Shown in pieces: positions 41,850-49,785 of a DNA stretch of 64,000 nucleotides. The DNA comes from Spirosoma utsteinense (lineage in GTDB: Bacteria > Bacteroidota > Bacteroidia > Cytophagales > Spirosomataceae), in the NCBI RefSeq assembly GCF_014282275.1, contig NZ_VFIA01000020.1, positions 1 to 64,000 on the forward strand. Reading direction: 5' to 3'. The position numbers were made by a program, and so were the translations under genes. Positions within the stretch are counted from its first letter, which is position 1. The number at the start of each line of letters is the position of its first letter. Below the pieces are notes generated by a model that saw only the letters and a program-made list of their open reading frames with translations, was not told the DNA's origin and did no database searches.

Positions 41850-42563
41850 ATGAAAAAGATGAAAGTGTTCTGGTTTCCCTTCGCCGGTGGCAACAAATAC
41901 TCGTACCGGCCTATAATCAATGTACCGTCCATATTGCTGGATATGGTGGTTCTGGAGTCGCCGGGGAGGGGCGCGCGCATGAATGAGCCACTGCTAACCA
42001 GCCTCGATGAAATCGTTGAAGATGGCTACAATCAACTTGTTGCTAAATTGGATTGGGACCAGCCATACGCTATTTATGGCCACAGCATGGGCGCTACCGT
42101 TGGTTATTTGGTGGCGAGGAAGATAGCAGAAGCTTGTTTGCCACAACCTCTCCATTTATTTTTTACCGGCCGGCCGGGGCCATCGGTTTGCCGCAATGCG
42201 GTGCCCTCTTATTTGCTGAATGACACTGAATTTGTTGAACGGGTACAATGTCTTGGCGGATTGCCCGACGAAATTCTGAACGATAAGGATGTTATGGATT
42301 TCTATATGCCTATCCTCAAAGCCGACTTTCATGCGCTGGACAGGTTTGTGTACCCCAGCGATCAGACACCGCTCGACATACCTATTGATGTCGTTATAGG
42401 TATGAACGAAGATATCACGATGGAGCAGGCTCTGGCCTGGAAAACAGAAAGCACAGCCCCCGTAATCGTGAGGCAGCTGCCCGGTGATCACTTTTTTATC
42501 TACCAGCACACGGCCTACCTTTTAAAAATGATGACAAGCAGACTTGTGGCGTTAACTGTATAG
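41850..42563 (+). CDS. Type II thioesterase (RifR/SrfAD-like)
   Basis: This 237-residue alpha/beta hydrolase has the PFAGG segment near the N terminus, the nucleophile elbow GHSMG (Ser79) and the terminal GDHFF histidine (His214), all standard for stand-alone thioesterases of PKS/NRPS clusters. Such enzymes free carrier proteins blocked by wrong acyl groups. Because the last synthetase lacks a release domain, this enzyme might also take part in release, but nothing in its sequence shows that. I chose ATG 41850 over an in-frame TTG at 41844. Confidence 0.9.
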   Translation: MKKMKVFWFPFAGGNKYSYRPIINVPSILLDMVVLESPGRGARMNEPLLTSLDEIVEDGYNQLVAKLDWDQPYAIYGHSMGATVGYLVARKIAEACLPQPLHLFFTGRPGPSVCRNAVPSYLLNDTEFVERVQCLGGLPDEILNDKDVMDFYMPILKADFHALDRFVYPSDQTPLDIPIDVVIGMNEDITMEQALAWKTESTAPVIVRQLPGDHFFIYQHTAYLLKMMTSRLVALTV

Positions 42564-42586
42564 CCTAAGTTCATAAAATCAACGGC

Positions 42587-43411
42587 ATGAAAATACGCAG
42601 CATTATTCTCCTAAGCGTGCTTGGTTACAGTAGAGCGGTGGCACAGCAAACAGACAGCGCCGATAAACAGCTGTTGATTGGCGCTGGTTTTGGGTATATG
42701 ACCATTAAAGACCTCTCTTCTTCACCGCTCCGGTATAGCGGCATGGGGGCAACTGTCCGGTTGGGCTACGAGTATAACCAGCCAAAAAGCGTTCAGCGTG
42801 TACTGTTCAGTGTCCAGGCGGGCGGGTTGCAAAACGGAATAAGGAAGCAGTCGGGCGTTTCTGCTTACAAAGCGCAGCTCGCTTACAGCCAGTACTGGGT
42901 TCTCAATTCCCGCCCACGTACTAGCTGGGCTTTGGGTGGCCGGGCTGATGTGTGGGCGAACGCCCGCTTATTCAATACCCGTGAGAACAATCCTGTTAGC
43001 TATGATGCTGGTACCGCAATTAGTATAGGAACACAGGCAAACCATTCTTTCTCAGGACGTTTTTCCCGTTTAGCTGCATCCTTTCAGCTGTCGGTACCGG
43101 TGGTTGCTTACGTGATCAGGCCTGCTTATGGGGTACCTTATCCCGAAGCGTTTTTACAAGACGGCGTGTTCAACCACCAAGACCAGGGGTTAACTGGCCC
43201 GCTGGTCAGCAGCGGGAGAGTCAGAAGCACCGGGGACTTTTTTAGATTACAAACAACAACGTCGTTGACCTATTCCTTTTCAAACACGAAGACCATCCGG
43301 TTGAGTTACGACTGGGAGTATTACTCCATACCTTCTAATCTACCCGTTAGTCAAGGAAATCAATCCCTGACTGTATCCTTTGTCAAGCACATACACGAAC
43401 GATCAAAATGA
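42587..43411 (+). CDS. Outer-membrane beta-barrel protein
   Basis: The 274-residue protein begins with a Sec signal peptide ending near AVAQ and continues as alternating polar and hydrophobic strands rich in Gly, Tyr and Ser, with the last strand near the C terminus, as in small outer-membrane barrels. No specific family can be named. It follows the thioesterase by only 23 bp and overlaps the next gene through ATGA, so it is probably the tail of the biosynthetic operon. A role in moving the product through the outer membrane or in resistance is possible but is inference. Confidence 0.7.
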   Translation: MKIRSIILLSVLGYSRAVAQQTDSADKQLLIGAGFGYMTIKDLSSSPLRYSGMGATVRLGYEYNQPKSVQRVLFSVQAGGLQNGIRKQSGVSAYKAQLAYSQYWVLNSRPRTSWALGGRADVWANARLFNTRENNPVSYDAGTAISIGTQANHSFSGRFSRLAASFQLSVPVVAYVIRPAYGVPYPEAFLQDGVFNHQDQGLTGPLVSSGRVRSTGDFFRLQTTTSLTYSFSNTKTIRLSYDWEYYSIPSNLPVSQGNQSLTVSFVKHIHERSK

Positions 43412-44430
43412 TTGCCAAGCACTTGAAGTATGTAGTTGCCGGATTGGCCATTCTCCTCTTATCGGGTTGTGAAAGGCTCCTCATTGACTCGGACAAAAGC
43501 AGCGAGCCGGTTGAGAATTTTGATAGGCTCTGGCAAAAAGTCAGGGACCATTATCCCTATTTTAAGTATAAAAACCTCGATTGGGATAGCGTGTATAACC
43601 AATATCGCCCGAGCGTGAACGAAGGCACCAGCGATGCGGAGCTTTACAAGGTCATAACGGCCATGCTTAGTGAGCTTAAGGATGGGCATATCAGTGTGTA
43701 CACACCTGACAACTACTATGCTTACAATTTTAAAGCGGGCTACGCTGGCAATTACGACTCTGCGCTGGTCAGGAAGTTTTACCTGGATAAACCGAGCGTA
43801 CAATACGTTAAATCAGGCGGTTTTACGTACGCCATTCTCGACAACAATATTGGCTACATTCATTATCGGACGTTTAACCGGGATGTAGATACCATCGATG
43901 CCATTCTGCAACTGTTCGAACGGGAAAAAGTAAAGGGCCTGATCATGGACGTGAGAAACAACGGGGGAGGGCAGATCGGAAATGTGTTGAGTTTAGCCGG
44001 ACGGTTTACCGCTAGCCAGCTGAACATAGGGCATACCGTGTTTAAGAAGGGGCCGGAACCGGACAACTTCACTGAGCCCTTACGGGTGTACGTAAACCCG
44101 GAAGGGGCAACCTGGACTAAACCGGTGGTTCTTTTAACCAATCGCGCCTGCTTTAGTGCCTGTAGTTTTTTTACAGAAGCCATGCGTCAGATCCCGAACG
44201 TAACAACGCTGGGGGACATGACTGGTGGTGGCGGTGCCATGCCGCTGGAGTATGAGCTTCCAAATGGCTGGCGATACCGCGTGTCTACCAGTGCATTTTA
44301 TGGTTTCGATGGCTTTAACATCGAAGGGGGGGTGCCACCCGATATCCGGGTTGACATGAATCAGGAGCACGCTAAGCAGGGCAGAGATGACTTGATAGAG
44401 CAGGCCAGTCAGCAAATTGAACGCAAATAG
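43408..44430 (+). CDS. S41-family peptidase, lipoprotein
   Basis: A hydrophobic N terminus with a lipobox (LLLSGC, Cys21) marks it as an exported lipoprotein. The body matches C-terminal processing proteases of clan S41: the N-terminal helical part, an NNGGGQ segment, and the NRACFSAC stretch with likely nucleophile Ser250. A Ser stands where some S41 members have Glu three residues later. The start overlaps the barrel gene by four bases, so translation is probably coupled. It ends three bases before the convergent serine hydrolase. A function in product maturation or self-protection is conceivable; it may equally be a general periplasmic protease. Confidence 0.8.
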   Translation: MIAKHLKYVVAGLAILLLSGCERLLIDSDKSSEPVENFDRLWQKVRDHYPYFKYKNLDWDSVYNQYRPSVNEGTSDAELYKVITAMLSELKDGHISVYTPDNYYAYNFKAGYAGNYDSALVRKFYLDKPSVQYVKSGGFTYAILDNNIGYIHYRTFNRDVDTIDAILQLFEREKVKGLIMDVRNNGGGQIGNVLSLAGRFTASQLNIGHTVFKKGPEPDNFTEPLRVYVNPEGATWTKPVVLLTNRACFSACSFFTEAMRQIPNVTTLGDMTGGGGAMPLEYELPNGWRYRVSTSAFYGFDGFNIEGGVPPDIRVDMNQEHAKQGRDDLIEQASQQIERK

Positions 44431-44433
44431 ATT

Positions 44434-45549
44434 TTACTTACATGGAAACCCCTGCCACCCATACTGATAACTTACCGCCGTGAAAATTTCCTTGATCAAT
44501 AGATTCCCGGCGTCCGAATTAGTCATCACCACTACACCATACCCGTTTTGAGTATGGGCAATAAAATTGGCCTGAAAGCCAACGTTATTGCCATTATGTG
44601 AAAAATAAAGGTTGTCAGTTTTACCATCCAGATAAAACCCTAAACCGTAAATAGGGTTCTTAAATGGAGTTAGCATTTGCCGGGTCATTTGTTGGCTTAG
44701 TACTTTATTCGACCGATTATGATATGATTTTTGAATCTCGATAATCAGCTTCGCCATATCCGTAGTGCTTGTCCATAGACCACCCGCAGCCTCCGGATAA
44801 TTTCGCCATTTGCCGTTTATGCTGGCCCCGCTTTTCAAATGACCCGATGCCATACGCTGGCTTTCTGACTGGTTGAATGAGGTACCAAAACTAGTATTGC
44901 TGAGGCCTAATGGCTGAAATAAGCTCCGGTTACTTAGCTCAGCAAAAGAATGCCCGGTTCGATCTTCCAATGCCTTTTGCACTATAGAATAGCCGCCCCC
45001 GGAGTAAGTAAATTCTTTACCCACTTTACCCGTTTTTCGTACTTTTTCGGATTCGCCATCCCCGGCCCGGCCATTCAGGATAGTAGTGATCGGCGGCATA
45101 GGACGATTGGCGTCATAACCCGTATATCCAGGTACATTAATACCGGCAGTATGACTAAGCAAATGCGCCAGGGTTATTGTTTCATTGGTACCAACCTGGG
45201 GAATCTGCCAGGCGGTTAAATAAGTACTTATATCGTCTGTCAGCGACAGTTGTTTCTGTTCTACCTCGTGCAAGGCAACAACGGCACTGATGGCTTTACT
45301 GATAGAGGCCGCCTGAAAACGCGTAGTATTTGTTACCGGTATTTTGGTTTCAATGTCCTGAATGCCATACGTTAAGACAGTATCAATGGCAAAGTCTTTT
45401 ATAATAGCGACACTTAAGCCCGGTACCTTATAGTACTGCATTCGGGCGGGTATGTTTAGTTGGGTTAAACTCTGCGAAACAATAATATCTGGCTTGCCAC
45501 AGGAGATAATAAACATTAGTAACAGGACTAATAAGGTTTTCAAATTCAC
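44434..45549 (-). CDS. Serine hydrolase of the beta-lactamase/PBP-like (S12) family, lipoprotein
   Basis: The 371-residue protein has a lipobox ending in Cys17, so it should be anchored outside the cytoplasm. The catalytic SxxK motif is S82-I-S-K85. A YSG triad stands in place of the YxN, and an HNG near the C terminus replaces KTG, as in many Bacteroidota members. Relatives are esterases, D-amino peptidases, ClbP-type prodrug peptidases and PBP-type peptide cyclases. It is transcribed 12 bp downstream of the outer-membrane receptor, making a two-gene unit. It faces the biosynthetic operon tail to tail, so a link to the lipopeptide is suggestive but unproven. Confidence 0.82.
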   Translation of the reverse strand: MNLKTLLVLLLMFIISCGKPDIIVSQSLTQLNIPARMQYYKVPGLSVAIIKDFAIDTVLTYGIQDIETKIPVTNTTRFQAASISKAISAVVALHEVEQKQLSLTDDISTYLTAWQIPQVGTNETITLAHLLSHTAGINVPGYTGYDANRPMPPITTILNGRAGDGESEKVRKTGKVGKEFTYSGGGYSIVQKALEDRTGHSFAELSNRSLFQPLGLSNTSFGTSFNQSESQRMASGHLKSGASINGKWRNYPEAAGGLWTSTTDMAKLIIEIQKSYHNRSNKVLSQQMTRQMLTPFKNPIYGLGFYLDGKTDNLYFSHNGNNVGFQANFIAHTQNGYGVVVMTNSDAGNLLIKEIFTAVSYQYGWQGFPCK

Positions 45550-45561
45550 GACCGTACCGGT

Positions 45562-47988
45562 TTAATTAGTTGTTTTCACCCGGCTGTTTTCCTCCTCCGA
45601 GCCTGTCTTACGTTTTCGCTCGCCTTTAACAGATTGATTACCGAACGAATAAGAAAATGTCAGTCTGAAATTGCGTGTACTTGAATATTGTTTTATAGAA
45701 ACATTTATGTCCTGAAAGCGGATTTGTCCAATGGTGCGATTGCCATAAAATAAGTCATTCCCGGCCAGAACGAGTTTGCCTTTATTGTTGAGAATCCTTT
45801 TCTCGACAGCCACATTGACACTACTGTTACGACCGGCGCTAATGAACTCTAAAAGACTCGGTCCGGCGTAGTGGCCCGATAGCTGTGTACTAAGTGTATT
45901 ACTTATCTTGACATTTATTTCTGTATAAAACGTATAAGCCCATTTAGACCTGTCAAACAGTTCACCCTGGTAAATAGCCCTGTAATGTTGCCGATTTATC
46001 ATACCTCCCCCATAGCCACTCACCAGCCTTCTAAAGGTAATGGGAAAGTTTAGCTGGGTTGAAAACACATCTGCCTGAGCGATATTGTCAGCCACTGTGT
46101 AGCTAATTAAGCGCGTAGACCCATTGGCATCGGTGACGGTACGTTGCTGGGGGGCATACTGAAAAATTACATCCGTCGTGCGGTCGTAGTTGATAGCCAG
46201 GAACGGTAAGCCCTGGTAAGTAAAGCTCAGTTTGCCTGAGTGAGTGAACTGTGGCAACAGGATGGGATTGCCCTTGATATAGGTTTGAGGATCAATATAG
46301 AACTCAAACGGATTTTGTTGCTGGTAGGTTGGCCGGTCAATTCGGCGGCTGTAATGCAGCGTCACCGCCAGATTACTATCCAGGTGGCGGGTAGCCAAAA
46401 GATTAAAGAATGGTTTGCTGTATTTTCGGTTGACCAGTACCGAATCGGCTGTCTTACCGTTCGCGATGGTTTGTTCACCACGTAGTCCTGCCTGTATATC
46501 CCAGCTCTTTACTTTGGCAATGAAATTTATATATAAAGCATTGATCGTTTCGGTGTAAACAAAACGGTTCGAACGGCCTGGATCGGGTTGTTCGTTTTGC
46601 AAAAAGGTTAAATCGTTTGTGATACGGGCAAAACTTGATTTAGCGCCTGCCTCAAATTGAATAGTATGGTTAATAGGACTTGTGTAATCGACCTTCAGAT
46701 TCTGAAAATTGATCGAATTGTCTACCTTCTGATAATTGGTATACCTGCCGCTGTTCTGTGAAACTACCCGAATAGTACTCTCATTGGTGAGTAAGTAATG
46801 TGCGGTGTTCAAATCGACATTTAACGACTTGCCGGGTGTTTTAAACTGGTGTCTCCAGTTTAAGTTTGCTTCAATAGTGTTATTGATATTGGATTGTTGA
46901 TTACGACTGCTTAGGGACTCAACTACCTCTCCCGAACTTTGGTTGTAATTTGTGGACGAGTTTTCGAAGTTCCCGTTTCCGGAGCGATTAAATCCTGTTA
47001 CCAGAAGGCCTATTGTGTTGGTGCTGTCCAGATAATAATCAACACCGGCCCGGTAAGAGTGATAACCATAGGATGACGGATTGAAATTCTTCTGGTCGTA
47101 AAATCTGTTGTTGTAATAACGTTTAATCAGGTTGATTTCGAATATGTTTCGATGTAAATAACTGTAGCTGCCAAATACATTTAACGCGCCCCTTCTATGA
47201 TTTAGTGATAGGGATGGTGTGTAGCGGTAGTAATTATTCATACCCGCATTTACCTCTTTATGGTCGAACCGGCCATATCCCCCGGACAATGAGACAGTTC
47301 CGTTAGTCCCGGCAACGCTATTGTGTTTTAATATGATGTTGATTAATCCTCCGCCCTGGGCATCGTATTTGGCCGGGGGGTTTGAGATTACTTCTATTCT
47401 TTCGATGCTGTTGCTGGGTATTTCGCGAATAACCGAATTAATATCGGTGTACTGTGATGACCGTCCGTCGATTAGGATGCTAACACTGTTTTTTCCCGAC
47501 ATCGAGATTTTGTCGTTGGTAACCTGTAAACCAGGCACTCGCTGCAATACTTCCAGGGCTGTAGCCCCTGACGAGAGAGGGCTATTTTGCACATTGACAA
47601 CTAGTTTATCGCCTTCCTGCTGTAGGAATAACTTTTTTCCTGCAACGGTAACCTCCGATAAGCTTTTGCTGTCGGGCTTTGCCTGAATATCAATTACGTC
47701 GATATCATTGTCTGTTACCATGAATACGGGTGACAGTGCGGTGCCGTACCCGACAAATGACGTTTGGACTAAATAGTTGCCCGGCTTAATTGTCTTAAAT
47801 TGATATATACCCCCAGCATTCGTTTGTGTAATTTGAATCGGTATCGAATCAGTAAGTTGGAGGAGCGAAACATTTATGTATTCAAATGGTTTTTCGCTTT
47901 CATTATAAACCTTTCCGGAGACTGTATACTGAGCATATGATTTGACATAAATTATCAAAAAAAATGGTATATACTTTAAGAGTTTCAT
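45562..47988 (-). CDS. TonB-dependent receptor-like outer-membrane beta-barrel protein
   Basis: The 808-residue protein has a signal peptide, an N-terminal carboxypeptidase-regulatory-like beta-sandwich (about 22-110), a plug-like domain (about 115-215, with the segment SIERIEVISNPPAKYDA) and a long barrel. This order is characteristic of the Bacteroidota outer-membrane beta-barrel family related to TonB receptors. These proteins lack the classical features of siderophore receptors, and the ligand is unknown. Base composition looks poorer in GC than the biosynthetic operon. The C terminus is rich in Lys and Arg, which is unusual for a barrel end. Confidence 0.88.
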   Translation of the reverse strand: MKLLKYIPFFLIIYVKSYAQYTVSGKVYNESEKPFEYINVSLLQLTDSIPIQITQTNAGGIYQFKTIKPGNYLVQTSFVGYGTALSPVFMVTDNDIDVIDIQAKPDSKSLSEVTVAGKKLFLQQEGDKLVVNVQNSPLSSGATALEVLQRVPGLQVTNDKISMSGKNSVSILIDGRSSQYTDINSVIREIPSNSIERIEVISNPPAKYDAQGGGLINIILKHNSVAGTNGTVSLSGGYGRFDHKEVNAGMNNYYRYTPSLSLNHRRGALNVFGSYSYLHRNIFEINLIKRYYNNRFYDQKNFNPSSYGYHSYRAGVDYYLDSTNTIGLLVTGFNRSGNGNFENSSTNYNQSSGEVVESLSSRNQQSNINNTIEANLNWRHQFKTPGKSLNVDLNTAHYLLTNESTIRVVSQNSGRYTNYQKVDNSINFQNLKVDYTSPINHTIQFEAGAKSSFARITNDLTFLQNEQPDPGRSNRFVYTETINALYINFIAKVKSWDIQAGLRGEQTIANGKTADSVLVNRKYSKPFFNLLATRHLDSNLAVTLHYSRRIDRPTYQQQNPFEFYIDPQTYIKGNPILLPQFTHSGKLSFTYQGLPFLAINYDRTTDVIFQYAPQQRTVTDANGSTRLISYTVADNIAQADVFSTQLNFPITFRRLVSGYGGGMINRQHYRAIYQGELFDRSKWAYTFYTEINVKISNTLSTQLSGHYAGPSLLEFISAGRNSSVNVAVEKRILNNKGKLVLAGNDLFYGNRTIGQIRFQDINVSIKQYSSTRNFRLTFSYSFGNQSVKGERKRKTGSEEENSRVKTTN

Positions 47989-48072
47989 ATAAGAAGCGAT
48001 AAAGTTCCCCCAAAAGGGTAAGCACTAATTGGCTTATGTAATTATATATTTTTTAATAAAATCAATGCCTTG

Positions 48073-48080
48073 CAAATATA
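48073..48080 (-). promoter_or_regulatory. Possible -7 box of the receptor gene
   Basis: Read on the minus strand the bases are TATATTTG, an exact match to the Bacteroidota -7 consensus TAnnTTTG, about 85 bp before the receptor start. No clear -33 TTG stands at the proper distance, and the area is AT-rich, so chance is possible. Confidence 0.35.
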
Positions 48081-48303
48081 TTTGTTTGCTTTAAATGTGG
48101 ACGTAATTGAAATAGGGTGTTATTTTTTTGGATTGTGTGTCGCAAATGTCAGAAAGCGACCGATGGTTTTCAATAACTTTAGGTTTTACTCTATTCGCCT
48201 TGGTTATAACCTACGCTCTTTTATAAGTTTGTTAGTATAGAACTGTGAATAAGTACATAAAATAGACCAATTTGTCTAGCACCCATTTTTGTCAAACTAT
48301 GAT

Positions 48304-48474
48304 TTATACAAGGGTGAGGGCATAAGTTTTTTCATATTTCTCACCCCGGCGAACAATGGCGCAGAAGCGGTGGATGAGTTTGCTGCGAACCGCATTGAGA
48401 CAAGCCGCATCGGCGATCCGAATTTTATTCTTGCCTTCTTTGACTTTGCGCTGGTAATAACTCTCTGTCTTATC
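48304..48474 (-). pseudogene. IS110-family transposase remnant (C-terminal end)
   Basis: Read on the minus strand, the frame opening at 48474 gives about 56 codons with YYQRKVKEGKNK, then LNAVRSKLIHR and a VRRGEKYE stretch before the stop at 48304. This pattern is the conserved C-terminal end of IS110/IS116/IS902 transposases. Upstream the reading frame is closed by stops and no RuvC-like N-terminal part can be seen. It is therefore a decayed fragment. No terminal inverted repeats are expected for this family and none were seen. Confidence 0.7.
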
Positions 48475-48797
48475 TCAAGAGAGATATGCAATAGTCACCT
48501 TGCCTTTAGGGAACGCTCACTATGAACAGTGCAATTTTTTGCAAAGAGACCAAAGTGACGTTACCTTATTAAAAAAGATTAACGGTAAAATACTATTTAT
48601 GGCTTAAATTAAATGCCTTTTTGCAAGTATATCAGGACCCTTGTTCACCAGTAGAGGGTGGTTTATTGTATAACAAAGCGGTTTTCAATGGGTCGAGACT
48701 CATAGAATTGATTTAGAAACTGTAATATTCCGGCTGATTAGTCGTCTTGTCGTTGTAGCTATTGCTTTATTTGACCTGGATAAACACCCAACCCTCC

Positions 48798-49649
48798 GTG
48801 AACACACTACTGTTACCCGTTCGGCATCCGCTTTTGAGTCAGTACATCCAATCATTTCTATTCTTTAAACGAACGGCTGCTGTCCCCTTTTCCTATACCA
48901 CATTTCCCAATACTAATCTATGTCTGGCCCTTTATAAAAATAATCAGGTTACCTATTCGGTAACCGAATCCATAAACCACTGCCAGATTAGTGCCAGCAC
49001 CAACCGGTTTAGCAGCCGTTTATATGGCTTTCACAAGCGTCCCTTCACGGTGGGCATAGAGGGGCCCCTCGATCAGGTCTGTATCCTGTTTCGAGCGGGC
49101 GGGCTTCGCGCCTTCACCCGGGAGCATTTCGCCCAGCTAGCACGATCTACCCAGGTCGTTCACGATCTATTTCAGCACACGGCGAGTCAATGGCTGGATC
49201 AACTCTTTGAGACCGATGACGCTCACCAGCGCGTGGCGATCATCGAAGCGTTTCTCCTTCGCCACTTGTCAGCTACGCCCATCAATCTTCGCGTTAAGAC
49301 CTCTCTGCAGCTCATTGAACACAGCGATCGTCCGATGACGATCAAACACTTGTCAGCTTCCCTTGGGATCGACGAATCAACCGTATACCGTCTCTTCCTG
49401 GACCATATTGGGCAAAGTCCGAAAGCCTACTGTCAAACGGTTCGGTTTCGCCAGATACTAACCAGCTTGCTGGCCGGTTCTCCGGATACATTGACCCAGC
49501 TAGCGTATACCCATGACTATTTTGATCAGGCTCATTTCGGCAAACATCTCAAACAAGTAACGGGCTATTCACCGGGACAGCTGGACCAAAAGTTGTCCAT
49601 TGAGCAAAAGGAACTCATATGGATGACCAGTTCCGGTTCGCTTGCATGA
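48798..49649 (+). CDS. AraC-family transcriptional regulator
   Basis: The C-terminal third contains two helix-turn-helix units of the AraC type (the first around PMTIKHLSASLGIDESTVYR, the second ending in HFGKHLKQVTGYSP). The N-terminal part is a sensing domain similar to those of short AraC regulators with a DUF6597-like N terminus. There is no ATG near the beginning. I chose the GTG at 48798 (MNTLLLPVRHPLL); the TTG at 48762 would add 12 residues. The next gene downstream on the same strand is the large S41 peptidase, 136 bp away, which may or may not be its target. Confidence 0.85.
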   Translation: MNTLLLPVRHPLLSQYIQSFLFFKRTAAVPFSYTTFPNTNLCLALYKNNQVTYSVTESINHCQISASTNRFSSRLYGFHKRPFTVGIEGPLDQVCILFRAGGLRAFTREHFAQLARSTQVVHDLFQHTASQWLDQLFETDDAHQRVAIIEAFLLRHLSATPINLRVKTSLQLIEHSDRPMTIKHLSASLGIDESTVYRLFLDHIGQSPKAYCQTVRFRQILTSLLAGSPDTLTQLAYTHDYFDQAHFGKHLKQVTGYSPGQLDQKLSIEQKELIWMTSSGSLA

Positions 49650-49785
49650 TTTTTACAAGGTTGGCGACTGGCAAGCCCCTAGGTTTGCCCTCGATAAAGC
49701 TAACCGGCGTTAAGGACCGGGGTCAGGGATGGCGGAGTACATGCCTTGGCTGCTTATCGGTATTTTTCACTTGAGTCACTAGCTT

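Larger units (their letters stand above)
47989..48797. other. AT-rich intergenic region around the IS110 remnant
   Basis: Apart from the transposase remnant and the possible -7 box, I see no gene. Short open frames on both strands overlap the remnant and look accidental. The stretch from 48526 to 48760 is AT-rich and probably contains the promoter of the AraC gene that follows. Confidence 0.5.

Noticed and set aside
45562..47988. Reading the receptor as the uptake receptor of the lipopeptide/siderophore
   Set aside because: The barrel type is that of general Bacteroidota beta-barrel proteins, not classical siderophore receptors, and the pair has its own minus-strand unit.
48289..48525. 78-codon plus-strand frame
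   Set aside because: It is antisense to the IS110 remnant, whose conserved residues explain the open frame.
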